21,275 nt of DNA. Origin: Moraxellaceae bacterium. GTDB lineage: Bacteria; Pseudomonadota; Gammaproteobacteria; Pseudomonadales; Moraxellaceae. The stretch covers positions 1 to 21,275 of the forward strand of contig JACMMY010000157.1 in assembly GCA_014378805.1 (NCBI GenBank), written 5' to 3'. Positions 8,117-16,296 of the stretch are shown here, piece after piece (positions within the stretch are counted from its first letter, which is position 1; each line of letters starts with the position of its first letter). Under the pieces are notes generated by a model. The model was not told where the DNA came from. It saw only the letters and a list, made by a program, of their open reading frames with translations, and ran no database searches. Made by a program: the position numbers and the translations under genes.

Positions 8117-8236
8117 GCGGTTGTTCTCCAATCTTTTTAATTTGTTAAATCAGTCTTTTAAATCGGTTTTCTTGAATCAATATTGCAAATACTGCACAGC
8201 GGTTTTGGATTAACTTTTCAATATTAACCGTCAAAT

Positions 8237-8785
8237 TCAAACCAAATAACCCCACATCGCCAGCGCAGCAAACAGCCCTGCCAAAATATCGTCAACCATG
8301 ATACCAAAACCACCATGCACGTTGCGATCAAAATAACGAATTGGCCACGGTTTCCAGATATCAAACAAACGAAACAGACCGAAGGCGATCAAAATATTGA
8401 TCAGCGTCATACCATCGAATGCCGTTAGTTTGCCTAATGCCAGCATCGGCATTAGCACCATCGATTGCCCGACAAACTCATCCCAGACAATACGCCCATC
8501 GTCATGCACACCCATTAATTGTGCGGTGCGACCGCAAATTGGAATGCCGATAACCGCAGCAATGGCAATTACACCGAGCGAAGGATAAGTACCCAGATAA
8601 ATCCACAGTGGCGCAAAAAATAAGACGAGAAATGAACCCGCAGTGCCGGGAGCTTTCGGAGACAATCCTGAACCTAAACCGACGCCCAAGAAGTAACACA
8701 ATTTGTCGAGCACGTTCATTTCTTTAAATAAAACGGCTGTGCCTGTAGGGCTAATGTCTTTTTTTGAGGTTGGCAGTTCAGTCAA
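8237..8785 (-). CDS. pgpA: Phosphatidylglycerophosphatase A
   Basis: 182 residues. PgpA removes the phosphate from phosphatidylglycerol-phosphate in the inner membrane to give phosphatidylglycerol. Family marks are GLGSGLSPKAPGTAGS (about 36-51), the acidic DDGRIVWDEFVGQ (about 95-107), and FRLFDIWKPWPIRYFDR followed by GGFGIMVDDILAG near the end. Several hydrophobic stretches between them are membrane segments. The frame opens with TTG, overlapping the end of thiL by 8 bases (TTGACTGA), with an AGGGA 10 bases upstream. An ATG 22 codons on (position 8719) is an alternative start that would remove a non-conserved-looking leader. Overlap with thiL implies translational coupling. Confidence 0.94.
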   Translation of the reverse strand: MTELPTSKKDISPTGTAVLFKEMNVLDKLCYFLGVGLGSGLSPKAPGTAGSFLVLFFAPLWIYLGTYPSLGVIAIAAVIGIPICGRTAQLMGVHDDGRIVWDEFVGQSMVLMPMLALGKLTAFDGMTLINILIAFGLFRLFDIWKPWPIRYFDRNVHGGFGIMVDDILAGLFAALAMWGYLV

Positions 8786-9740
8786 AATGCTTAAATCCCT
8801 GAGTATTTACATGGAAAGGCTGATGATTATATGAAATCGTTAATCTTTCGTTTTTAGGCGTGTGCTGCACGATCTCACCAATTACCGTCAATGGCAAGTC
8901 ATTGACCAACCAAAGCTGCTGAAAATCAGCAAATTTCTGTGGGGAAATGGTGAAACACAACTCGTAGTCGTCGCCGCCACTCAGCGCAAGAGGGGCTCGT
9001 ATTTCAGCACTGAGTGCAGCTAATAATGTAGAAAAGGGAAGTTTTTCAACGTGTATCTGACCAGCAACATCACTTGCGGTCAGAATATGCCCTAAGTCCT
9101 GCGCCAAACCGTCTGAAATATCAAGCATTGCCGAGGCATAGCCACGCAAGGCTTTGCCTAGTTCTAAACGTGGAATCGGACGATCAAGTCGTGATTTTAA
9201 ATTTGGATCTAATTTGGTATTGGTGAGATGTTGCAACGCAAAGGCCGCATCACCGAGCGTGTTGGATACCACGATGAGATCACCGACTTGCGCGCCACTT
9301 CTGAGAATGGCTTGCCCCGTTGGAATCCAACCCAGCGCAGTCACTGTAAGGCTTAACGTCTCGCCGCGTGTGGTATCGCCACCAATTAACGTGACATTCG
9401 ACGCATCACACAACGCAAAAATTCCCTCAGCCAGTTTGGCGAGGAACTCAGGGTCGGCTTTAGGAAGAGTGAGTGCGAGTAAAATACTGTGAGCGGTCGC
9501 GCCCATCGCGGCGAGATCAGAGAGATTAACCGCGACAGCTTTCCAGCCGATATCAAATGCATCTGTCTCAAACGGAAAATGTCGCCCTGCAATCAGGGTA
9601 TCAGTACTGATGACCAACTCATGCTGTGCAGGCGGTGCGAGTAGTGCAGCATCGTCACCAATGCCAAGACGGACGCCTATGGATGAATTTTGCTTAGACT
9701 TTCGTTGAAAGTATTGTTGAATCAGCGAAAATTCATCCAT
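8778..9740 (-). CDS. thiL: Thiamine-monophosphate kinase
   Basis: 320 residues, normal for ThiL. It phosphorylates thiamine monophosphate with ATP to thiamine pyrophosphate, the active cofactor, in the cytoplasm. The PurM-like fold is visible from its motifs in order: GIGDDAALL (near 27-35), the metal-binding STDTLIAGRHFPF, the AVNLSDLAAMGA block, GGDTTRG, DISDGLAQDLGHI and SGGDDYELCFT. All the acidic metal ligands of the family appear present. The start ATG lies 9 bases after the nusB stop and has no clear Shine-Dalgarno, so it is probably translated by coupling to nusB. Its 3' end overlaps pgpA. Confidence 0.96.
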   Translation of the reverse strand: MDEFSLIQQYFQRKSKQNSSIGVRLGIGDDAALLAPPAQHELVISTDTLIAGRHFPFETDAFDIGWKAVAVNLSDLAAMGATAHSILLALTLPKADPEFLAKLAEGIFALCDASNVTLIGGDTTRGETLSLTVTALGWIPTGQAILRSGAQVGDLIVVSNTLGDAAFALQHLTNTKLDPNLKSRLDRPIPRLELGKALRGYASAMLDISDGLAQDLGHILTASDVAGQIHVEKLPFSTLLAALSAEIRAPLALSGGDDYELCFTISPQKFADFQQLWLVNDLPLTVIGEIVQHTPKNERLTISYNHQPFHVNTQGFKHFD

Positions 9741-9749
9741 AAGGACTGA

Positions 9750-10283
9750 TTAAGTCAGATCAGTGTCAGTATCACTGTGGTCTGTCGAATCAGTTTGCTG
9801 TGCGGCTTTACGTGCGGCACGTCCAGCAGCAAATTCTTCAGGACGCAGTTGACGTGCGAGTTTGTCGAGTACGCCATTGACATATTTATGACTATCGGTT
9901 GCGCCAAAATGCTTCGCCAATTCCACGCCTTCATCAATGACGATGGCATATGGAATCTCTAACCGTTCGCGCATCTCATAGACACCGAGCAATAAAATGG
10001 CGCGTTCGACGACATTCAATGCCTCAAGTTCACGATCAATGGCAGGATCTAGGATTTCATCCAACGATTCGTTTTGCGCAATGGTCTGACTAATGAGTTC
10101 GTGATAATAAACAATATCTGTCTTGTTCATGTGATTTTCAGCACGCGTACGTGCCTCGATCTCATGCGCAGGATTATTGGTCAACAGCCACTCATACAAA
10201 CCCTGCATCGCAAAGCGACGTGCTTTGCGTTTGGCGGCGAAGGTTGTCGGATTGGCTTTAAAGCCATTTGGTTGCTGTGCCAT
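9750..10283 (-). CDS. nusB: Transcription antitermination factor NusB
   Basis: 177 residues, longer than the ~140 of E. coli NusB. NusB pairs with NusE (ribosomal protein S10) and binds boxA RNA to allow antitermination in rRNA operons. The all-alpha core is recognisable: AKRKARRFAMQGLYEWLLT (about 17-35), DRELEALNVVERAILLLGVYE, and IPYAIVIDEGVELAKHFG followed by HKYVNGVLDKLARQLR. The extra length is a short N-terminal lead (about 15 residues) and a C-terminal tail rich in Ala, then Thr/Asp/Ser, likely disordered. It starts 4 bases after the ribH stop. Placement between ribH and thiL is the usual gammaproteobacterial order. Confidence 0.95.
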   Translation of the reverse strand: MAQQPNGFKANPTTFAAKRKARRFAMQGLYEWLLTNNPAHEIEARTRAENHMNKTDIVYYHELISQTIAQNESLDEILDPAIDRELEALNVVERAILLLGVYEMRERLEIPYAIVIDEGVELAKHFGATDSHKYVNGVLDKLARQLRPEEFAAGRAARKAAQQTDSTDHSDTDTDLT

Positions 10284-10287
10284 TACT

Positions 10288-10758
10288 TCAAATCGCCTTC
10301 AACAAATTAACCATTTCAATGGCGGTCAGTGCAGCATCAGCACCTTTATTGCCCGCTTTCGTGCCCGCACGTTCAATCGACTGTTCAATACTGTCAGTTG
10401 TTAATACGCCAAAAATAACAGGCAAGTTATATTCTAAGCCGACGACGCCCAAGCCTTTCGCACATTCGCCAGCCACGAAATCAAAATGGGGTGTGCCACC
10501 ACGAATCACTGCACCCAGCGCGATAATGGCATCGTATTGGCCAGTCGCTGCCAATTTTTTAGCGACCAAAGGGAGCTCCCATGCACCGGGTGCACGGATG
10601 ATAGTGACGTTTTTTTCATCAACGCCGTGACGTTTCAAGGTGTCTAGCGCGCCGTCGAGAAGCGCTTCAACGATAAAGCTGTTAAAACGACCGACGAGTA
10701 CCGCATATTTGCCTTCATTACCTTGGTGCAGTTGGCCTTCAATGACTTGGATGGTCAT
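10288..10758 (-). CDS. ribH: 6,7-dimethyl-8-ribityllumazine synthase
   Basis: 156 residues, the normal size. RibH condenses 3,4-dihydroxy-2-butanone-4-phosphate (made by the neighbouring RibB domain) with the ribitylamino-pyrimidine to give lumazine, the riboflavin precursor. Family motifs are VGRFNSFIVEALLDGA (about 22-37), the IRAPGAWELP block near 54-63, ALGAVIRGGTPHFDFV with the catalytic-type histidine, and GLEYNLPVIFGVLTTDS. The C-terminus ERAGTKAGNKGADAALTAIEM is also typical. AAGGA precedes the ATG by 8 bases. It is separated from ribBX by 82 AT-rich bases that may carry a weak promoter. Confidence 0.97.
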   Translation of the reverse strand: MTIQVIEGQLHQGNEGKYAVLVGRFNSFIVEALLDGALDTLKRHGVDEKNVTIIRAPGAWELPLVAKKLAATGQYDAIIALGAVIRGGTPHFDFVAGECAKGLGVVGLEYNLPVIFGVLTTDSIEQSIERAGTKAGNKGADAALTAIEMVNLLKAI

Positions 10759-10840
10759 GGTGTCATTCCTTCAATTAAACAATAATAAGGTATTAAATCG
10801 CTTTTTAAAAAATCCGCTATATGATGCGTAGTATAAATGG

Positions 10841-11965
10841 TTACGCTTTGATCGCGGCACTATTTGGTAGAACGTAATCAACAATTTCTAACCCAAAGCC
10901 TGATAATCCATTAAAGCGCAGGGGTGAGCTAAGTAAGCGCATTTGTTGCACGCCCAAATCACGTAAAATCTGTGCACCTACACCAATTGAACGGTAATGA
11001 GCTGATGAAGTAGCAGATGTCGGCTGATCAAGTGCATCCAGTGATGAACCGAAATCAACTGTCTCACCTTGACTCACCCAGACCAATGCACCGCGTTCAC
11101 TTGCTGCAATTGTTTTAAGCGCAGAGTCAATTGACCAAGTAGGCTTGCCTTTAGACTGAGCTTGCAGTAAGTCACGTAATGGATTTAAGCCATGCACGCG
11201 AACAGTGGTCACGCCTTGTTCTGGATGGCCTTTTACCAGTGCAATATGGGTATCTGCGCTGCCGTATTCTTTATAGCGATGAAGGGTGAATTCACCATGT
11301 GCTGTATTGAATTGTTGAGTACTCAAGCGTTCTACAGTTTGTTCATTCAACATGCGATATTGAATAAGATCCGCGATGGTGCCCATTTTGATGCCATGTT
11401 TTGCGGCAAAAATCTCAAGATCTGGACGACGCGCCATCTCACCGTCTTCATTGATAATTTCGCAAATCACCGACGCTGGCTCAAGTCCTGCCAAGCGTGA
11501 TAAATCACAACCTGCTTCAGTATGTCCTGCACGATGTAACACGCCGCCTGGCTGCGCCATCAGTGGAAAAATATGACCTGGTTGGACGATGTCAGTCGGT
11601 TTTGCCATTGGCGCAACAGCCGCTTGGATGGTGCGTGCACGTTCAGCGGCAGAAATACCCGTCGTAACGCCTTCCGCGGCTTCAATTGACAACGTAAAGT
11701 TCGTGCCGTGTGATGCACCGTTGCGTTCAACCATGAGTGGTAAATTCAGCTGAGTACAACGCTCACGCGAGAGCGTCAAACAGACTAAACCGCGTGCGTG
11801 CGTGATCATGAAGTTGATGTCTTCAGGGCGCACTTGGGTTGCCGCCATGACTAAATCACCTTCGTTTTCGCGGTCTTCGTCATCCATCAAGATGACCATG
11901 CGACCCGCACGAATGTCGGCAACAAGTTCTTCGACGGTGTTCATTTTTGTGGCATTCGATGTCAT
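10841..11965 (-). CDS. ribB: 3,4-dihydroxy-2-butanone-4-phosphate synthase with degenerate GTP cyclohydrolase II-like domain (RibBX type)
   Basis: 374 residues in two domains. Residues ~8-205 are a complete DHBP synthase, which makes the four-carbon riboflavin precursor from ribulose-5-phosphate: MDDEDRENEGDLVMAA, ITHARGLVCLTLS, GVTTGISAAERARTI and RAGHTEAGCDLSRLAG are all present. Residues ~215-370 align in general shape with GTP cyclohydrolase II (RVHG at the place of RVHSE, and RSIGVGAQILRDLGVQQMRLLS). However, the zinc-binding cysteines (CxxDxxxSxRCDC type) are missing; the segment reads NPLRDLLQAQ instead. The second domain is therefore almost surely not a GTP cyclohydrolase. Such RibBX proteins are known in Proteobacteria, with the true RibA elsewhere. 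AAGG precedes the ATG. No FMN riboswitch was recognised upstream. Confidence 0.93.
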   Translation of the reverse strand: MTSNATKMNTVEELVADIRAGRMVILMDDEDRENEGDLVMAATQVRPEDINFMITHARGLVCLTLSRERCTQLNLPLMVERNGASHGTNFTLSIEAAEGVTTGISAAERARTIQAAVAPMAKPTDIVQPGHIFPLMAQPGGVLHRAGHTEAGCDLSRLAGLEPASVICEIINEDGEMARRPDLEIFAAKHGIKMGTIADLIQYRMLNEQTVERLSTQQFNTAHGEFTLHRYKEYGSADTHIALVKGHPEQGVTTVRVHGLNPLRDLLQAQSKGKPTWSIDSALKTIAASERGALVWVSQGETVDFGSSLDALDQPTSATSSAHYRSIGVGAQILRDLGVQQMRLLSSPLRFNGLSGFGLEIVDYVLPNSAAIKA

Positions 11966-12238
11966 GAAAAAGACCTTATGGCAATCGCATCATTAAGAGG
12001 CTGCATTGATAGAGACTGAATTTGTGGATAGTATTCTATCTGATTCTAAACGTTTTGAGGGCTTTTGTGACTTGCGCGTATGCATCTATCTTTTTAAGTC
12101 GTGATGCAGACGAGATTCAAAATCATTTCACGCCTAAGAATCTGTCAAATTGAGTTGTTTTAAGTAGTTTTTTAAGAAACGCTTGTGGCATCCTATAGGC
12201 GATGAATTAACGATAGAGCAGGTCAAGGAGTGATAACC

Positions 12239-12499
12239 GTGAATAAAGTGATGAATCAAACAGGTCCTTTGTTAAGCGCTGTATGTCTAGTCGGTTCTTT
12301 GGGTCTCGGTCTGACAGCATGTAGTAAACCTGAGCCACCTAAGCCGATTGTGAGTGATACAGGCCGTCCTGAAACGCGAAGTGTCGAAGCGGCCAATGCG
12401 GTCGGGTATAACGGTACGGCGATGCGTCAAAAGCTAGACAAAGCTTTAGATGCTAATGATGCACAGACTCAAAAAATGAATCAAGCCGCAGACCAATGA
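12239..12499 (+). CDS. Small putative lipoprotein of unknown function
   Basis: 86 residues from the GTG at 12239, chosen because AAGGAG (12225-12230) lies 8 bases before it. A GTG at 12230 and an ATG at 12251 are in the same frame. The protein opens with a short basic N-region and a hydrophobic core (PLLSAVCLVGSLGLGL) ending in a lipobox LTAC followed by SK, so a lipid-anchored periplasmic protein is predicted. The serine after the cysteine favours the outer membrane by the usual +2 rule. The mature part is about 60 residues: proline-rich first (KPEPPKPIV), then polar and probably helical (MRQKLDKALDANDAQTQKMN). No known domain is recognised. It stands alone between ribBX (divergent) and the Smp-like gene (convergent). 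Confidence 0.72.
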   Translation: MNKVMNQTGPLLSAVCLVGSLGLGLTACSKPEPPKPIVSDTGRPETRSVEAANAVGYNGTAMRQKLDKALDANDAQTQKMNQAADQ

Positions 12500-12509
12500 T
12501 TCATAAAAG

Positions 12510-12557
12510 AGAACGATAGTGTGTGGGGTAACCTTTACGGTTACCTTTTATCGTTCT
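12510..12557. terminator. Nested hairpin terminator after the small lipoprotein gene
   Basis: The inner stem GGTAACC (12527-12533) pairs with GGTTACC (12539-12545) around a 5-base loop and is followed by TTTTA. An outer perfect 9-bp repeat, AGAACGATA (12510-12518) with TATCGTTCT (12549-12557), can extend it. It lies 11 bases after the lipoprotein stop and before the convergent Smp-like gene's 3' end. Confidence 0.7.
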
Positions 12558-12627
12558 TTGGGGGTGACCAAGAAAATCGCGCCAAGTTTATTTTAAAGAA
12601 TAAACTTAAAAAAACCTATTCGCCCGA

Positions 12628-13848
12628 TCATCCTAGAATTTGTGCGCGCGTACGCTCTATCAACTGCGCCTGATCACTACGTAAACCATTTAGCCTCATG
12701 ATTTCGCCGATCTCACTGTTTTCTGGGAGATCAACCGCCTGTTCGAGTGCACTTAAACTGAATTGAATCATTAGTCGTGACAGGTTGCTATCGGACACTT
12801 TGATCAGCACATCATTGGTTTTGGCGTGTTGAACGAGGATAGCGCTTTGAGTGATTGCATCTGATTCTTCATGGGCTTCACTAATCACAGTATGCGTATG
12901 AAGCGCAAAGCGTTTTTCCAAGCGATTGCGGCGATAGACCGCGTCGCTTAATAAATTAACCAATTGTGCTAGCAATAATAAATGCCCCAATGTGGGCGTT
13001 GAGCTTTGACTGACGCCCACGAGCGCGCCATTCATACCAAATGGAGTAATGACGGTCAATTCAGTTGATTCACCGTCATTAGGCATGTGTGTACCTAATA
13101 CGCGAATCGCTTCTTCAAGCAGTTTTTGGCATAAATTGAAATATTTTTGCGCAATTGATGGCGTTAAGGTATCCAATAAAGATTTTGGATCATCAAAGGT
13201 TATTTTGAGGACGACAGGATAGACTTTCGGCGTAGCGCTGGTTGCTTCAGCGGCTTTCAGTTGCAAACTGGGTTCTGTCGTTGGAGTGGTGTCTGAAGTG
13301 CCTTCAATTGTTGAATTGCCAGATTCTGATTCTTCAAAATGATCAGCAGCATGAGTGTCTGCTGCCCAGAGTGGTTTTGGCCGAGCAACCACGCGATAAA
13401 ACAACCACAAAAATGCGTGGATGAGCAATGAAAGCAGCAGTGGTAACCACTGCAAACGAATGATTTCACCTAAGCTAATATCCGCCAAAGTGAGCTCAAC
13501 TTGCCCACTTTGCGCTCGATCTTGAAATAAAATTTGTTGAAATGATGCACCGCTGCGCGATGGCGCATTGCCCCCAGTTGCAAGGATATGGCCATCGGCT
13601 GCCAGTAAGCGCATTGATACCACATCAGGTCGTTGGCTATATCGATTGGCCAATAACGCTAATGCGACGGTGTCTTGACGTGCGACGCCCAAACTCGCAT
13701 CCTCAGCCAGTTGCCGAATCAATAATTGTCCCTGAGCATCGCGTGTCGATGCCAGTTGATGCGCCGCACCTTCAACAATCAAAGCAGTGTGAAGAGCAAA
13801 ACTAATAGCAATGATGGTGGCATATAGCCCTTGACGAGGTGCGTTCAC
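12628..13848 (-). CDS. Smp/YtjB-like (SMP_2-type) two-TM membrane protein with cytoplasmic C-terminal domain
   Basis: 406 residues from a GTG start with GGAG 5 bases upstream. One hydrophobic helix lies at about 8-26, a periplasmic segment at ~27-130, and a second helix at ~132-154. The periplasmic segment (QLLIRQLAEDASLGVARQD, then ALLANRYSQRPDVVSMRLLA and DGHILATGG) resembles the SMP_2 domain of E. coli Smp (YtjB). That gene also lies head-to-head with serB, so synteny supports the call. Residues ~160-205 are a Ser/Thr/Glu-rich linker, followed by a ~200-residue soluble region with LTPSIAQKYFNLCQKLLEEA and VNLLSDAVYRRNRLEKRF that I do not recognise. It is longer than E. coli Smp (about 215 residues). 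The function of the family is unclear. Confidence 0.68.
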   Translation of the reverse strand: MNAPRQGLYATIIAISFALHTALIVEGAAHQLASTRDAQGQLLIRQLAEDASLGVARQDTVALALLANRYSQRPDVVSMRLLAADGHILATGGNAPSRSGASFQQILFQDRAQSGQVELTLADISLGEIIRLQWLPLLLSLLIHAFLWLFYRVVARPKPLWAADTHAADHFEESESGNSTIEGTSDTTPTTEPSLQLKAAEATSATPKVYPVVLKITFDDPKSLLDTLTPSIAQKYFNLCQKLLEEAIRVLGTHMPNDGESTELTVITPFGMNGALVGVSQSSTPTLGHLLLLAQLVNLLSDAVYRRNRLEKRFALHTHTVISEAHEESDAITQSAILVQHAKTNDVLIKVSDSNLSRLMIQFSLSALEQAVDLPENSEIGEIMRLNGLRSDQAQLIERTRAQILG

Positions 13849-13923
13849 ACGAGCTCCGAGGCGTTAAAGTTAGAAATGTATTATGATGCGCCACATATTG
13901 TCACTCAAGTATGGCTAAGCGCA

Positions 13924-15147
13924 ATGCACGAAATCATTTTAATGTCGTTTTTAGGGGCAGATCAGCCGAACCAGTTTGCCAGACTTATGGCCGTTTTGGC
14001 AAAGTATGATCTGGATATTCTGGATATCGGTCAAGCCGTCATTCATGACCAGCTCTCACTAGCGCTGGTGATCGCCAGTAAGAATGAAACCGAATCGGCA
14101 CTTGCCTTAAAGGAAATTCTTTTGGTTTCTCATGAGCTTGGCTTGGCCGCACGCTTTAAGCCGATCACAAAAGAACAGTATGAAAACTGGGTAAAAGAGG
14201 GTGGTCAAATTCGTTATATTGTCACCGTACTTGCCCGTCATTTAACGCCTGAACATTTGGCTGCGGTTGCAGCGGTGATTGCGCGGCATGGTTTTAATAT
14301 TGATCGGTTACAGCGTTTGTCGGGTCGCTTGGGGTTAGAAAAACTTTCTGAAGCTGAATTTAAAGGTCGAGCGTGCGTTGAAATCGGCGTGCTGGGTCGC
14401 TTAACCGATGCACAAAGTCTACGCGCCGAATGTTTAATGCTTTCTGCTAATTTATCGATTGATATCGCAGTGCAAGAAGACAATGCCTATCGCCGCAATC
14501 GTCGTTTAGTGTGTTTTGATATGGACTCGACCTTGATTGAGCAGGAAGTGATTGATGAGTTAGCCATTGCGGCAGGTGTTGGTGCGCAAGTTGCTGAGAT
14601 TACTGAGCGAGCGATGCAAGGTGAAATTGATTTTGCGCAAAGCTTTAAAGCACGTGTTGCATTGCTCGAAGGGTTAGACGTCAATGTCTTAGCGGGCATT
14701 GCTGCGAATTTACGCATTACTGAAGGCGCAGAACGACTGATTTCTACATTAAAAGCATTGGGTTATCGCACTGCGATCCTCTCGGGGGGCTTTACTTATT
14801 TTGCTGAATATTTACAAGAAAAACTCGGTATTGATGAAGTCCATGCCAATCATTTAGATATTGAAAATGGTAAAGTCACAGGCAAGGTCACAGGACGCAT
14901 CGTAGACGGAGCGCGTAAAGCTGAATTACTCCATGAGATGGCGCTGCGTGATGGGATCAGCTTAGAACAAGTGATGGCGGTGGGCGATGGTGCGAATGAT
15001 TTACCGATGCTTTCGATTGCAGGTTTAGGCATTGCTTTTCGAGCCAAGCCATTAGTACGCCAAAATGCTGACCAAGCGATTTCTAGCGTTGGATTGGATG
15101 GGATCTTATATTTGTTGGGCGTACGCGACTATGATTTAGCCCAATAA
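13924..15147 (+). CDS. serB: Phosphoserine phosphatase SerB with N-terminal ACT region
   Basis: 407 residues from the ATG at 13924. It hydrolyses phosphoserine to serine, the last step of serine synthesis, in the cytoplasm. Residues ~1-185 are ACT-like regulatory domains (MHEIILMSFLGADQPNQFAR at the start, and GGQIRYIVTVLARHLTPEHL further on). The HAD phosphatase domain follows: DMDST at 199-203 carries the nucleophile Asp199, ILSGGFTYF is motif II, and GDGANDLPML at 354-363 is motif IV. The frame stays open upstream to a TTG at 13831, but that 31-residue extension has no family look and would overlap the divergent gene's start. The MHEIILMSFLG start is typical of Moraxellaceae SerB. No strong Shine-Dalgarno is visible before it. 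Confidence 0.96.
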   Translation: MHEIILMSFLGADQPNQFARLMAVLAKYDLDILDIGQAVIHDQLSLALVIASKNETESALALKEILLVSHELGLAARFKPITKEQYENWVKEGGQIRYIVTVLARHLTPEHLAAVAAVIARHGFNIDRLQRLSGRLGLEKLSEAEFKGRACVEIGVLGRLTDAQSLRAECLMLSANLSIDIAVQEDNAYRRNRRLVCFDMDSTLIEQEVIDELAIAAGVGAQVAEITERAMQGEIDFAQSFKARVALLEGLDVNVLAGIAANLRITEGAERLISTLKALGYRTAILSGGFTYFAEYLQEKLGIDEVHANHLDIENGKVTGKVTGRIVDGARKAELLHEMALRDGISLEQVMAVGDGANDLPMLSIAGLGIAFRAKPLVRQNADQAISSVGLDGILYLLGVRDYDLAQ

Positions 15148-15217
15148 CGATGGTGTTTTGTCGTTTATGTGAAGGCGGAAAAACCCAGATTATTGATATG
15201 ACAAAAGGAGAGGAATA

Positions 15218-15466
15218 ATGAGTTTTAGACCTTTTGCTGATGAGTCTTCATCCGTTGAAATTGCAGGATTGACCCTAGAAAATCATATTGATCATGTGAC
15301 AATCTATGGGCAAGGGAGCATCACCAAAGATCAACAAGGGTTAGCCCAAGCGCTCATATTACAGAAAAAATTCAATTTAATCGTATCTGCGTTACAGAAC
15401 GCCACTTTACCGACTCAAATCGAGAATAAACCTGAGGTTATCGTGGATAATCCGTTTATCTCATAA
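15218..15466 (+). CDS. Small conserved-looking protein of unknown function downstream of serB
   Basis: 82 residues with a very good ribosome site (AAGGAG 7 bases before the ATG), 70 bases after serB on the same strand. The protein is soluble, with no signal peptide or membrane helix. It starts MSFRPFADESSSVEIAGLTL, contains HIDHVTIYGQGSITKDQQGL and ends KPEVIVDNPFIS. The central KDQQGLAQALILQKKFNLIV stretch looks helical. I believe similar short proteins occur in Acinetobacter beside serB, but I can name no domain or function. It may be co-transcribed with serB. Confidence 0.7.
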   Translation: MSFRPFADESSSVEIAGLTLENHIDHVTIYGQGSITKDQQGLAQALILQKKFNLIVSALQNATLPTQIENKPEVIVDNPFIS

Positions 15467-15678
15467 ATTTTGTCGAGTTAGACAATAATGCGCTTGAAAA
15501 ATAAGCAGTCTAAATGAGACATAGTTTGCAATTTTCATCATGGTTATGTTGTTTGTCTGTTGTTTAGCAGTGTCTGTCGTATGCTGGTTGGTGTACTTAA
15601 TTGTTTAAGTGTATCGTGTACATGTTGTAAGTGCCGTTCGGGAATGAGCGGTCGTAAAATTAAATAGAAGGGTTTGTC

Positions 15679-16296
15679 ATGGTTTCTCGCAGCTTATTGC
15701 CTCATTCGACGCGCGGATTCACGATGGTGGAGCTGCTTGTTGTCGTCGCGATCATGGCAATTTTAGCGGTGGTTGCATCGCCATCTATTGGTAATGCGCT
15801 TGCTCGTCAGCAAATTAAAAGTGCAACATTTGAGTTAGCGCAAGCTTTGCAAACAGCGAGAAATACTGCAGTACTTTATCGAAGAACAGTGGATGTACGT
15901 GCTTCATATCCGACAAGCTCAACGAATAATCAGTGGAATGGTCTAAATTCGGGTAGTCTATTTACGACCAACGTCACCACAGCAGACCAAGCTAAAATCG
16001 CGAAAACAAGCTTTTATACGCTTCAAACAGGTACTGCAATCGATAATGCAACTGCGACAGATAACGTGGTTACACAGATTGCAACTGTCAATAATAAAAT
16101 AGTGATTAACAACGATGCGATCGTGATTCGTTTTCGGCCAGATTCAAGCGTGCAAATCGCTACGTCCACCACAGGTGCACTTACTTCACTGACTGCAAAT
16201 AAGGATTTCGTGATTACATCGACGGGTTACTCTGACACGGGCTATACCGTGAGTTTGACGGTTTCTGGTGCAGTGAGGGTTGTGAAAAATGCATAA
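15679..16296 (+). CDS. fimT: Type IV pilus minor pilin, FimT/GspH family
   Basis: 205 residues. A class III prepilin leader of 13 residues ends in Gly13, followed by FTMVELLVVVAIMAILAVVA. Cleavage by prepilin peptidase PilD is expected between Gly13 and Phe14, with the conserved Glu at mature position 5 (Glu18). The GspH/FimT pattern continues with RQQIKSATFELAQALQTARN and ends with TVSLTVSGAVRVVKNA. FimT-type minor pilins help prime pilus assembly and in some bacteria bind DNA for natural transformation; which applies here cannot be seen. It is the first gene of the fimT-pilV-pilW-pilX-pilY1 operon, preceded by ~210 bases without a gene, which should hold the operon promoter. Its stop codon lies in the first copy of an 18-bp repeat and overlaps the first pilV start. 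Confidence 0.9.
   Translation: MVSRSLLPHSTRGFTMVELLVVVAIMAILAVVASPSIGNALARQQIKSATFELAQALQTARNTAVLYRRTVDVRASYPTSSTNNQWNGLNSGSLFTTNVTTADQAKIAKTSFYTLQTGTAIDNATATDNVVTQIATVNNKIVINNDAIVIRFRPDSSVQIATSTTGALTSLTANKDFVITSTGYSDTGYTVSLTVSGAVRVVKNA

Noticed and set aside
11966..12238. Possible FMN riboswitch upstream of ribBX
   Set aside because: Neither strand shows the conserved RFN-element boxes (AGGG start, GATYCGGT-type and GGTAAAGCCC-type segments) in this 273-base gap.
12584..12607. 9-bp AT-rich hairpin (AAGTTTATT / AATAAACTT) as terminator of the Smp-like gene
   Set aside because: The stem has a single G-C pair per two turns and the minus strand lacks a T-run after it; it is followed by GC-rich sequence.
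13831..13923. Longer serB start at TTG 13831 or ATG 13876
   Set aside because: The added residues do not resemble a SerB N-terminus, no ribosome site supports them, and the TTG frame overlaps the start of the divergent Smp-like gene.
15595..15610. Inverted repeat ACTTAA-TTGT-TTAAGT before fimT as regulator site or terminator
   Set aside because: Only 6 bp, AT-rich, with no T-run and no second copy nearby; likely by chance. No sigma-54 promoter was recognised either.
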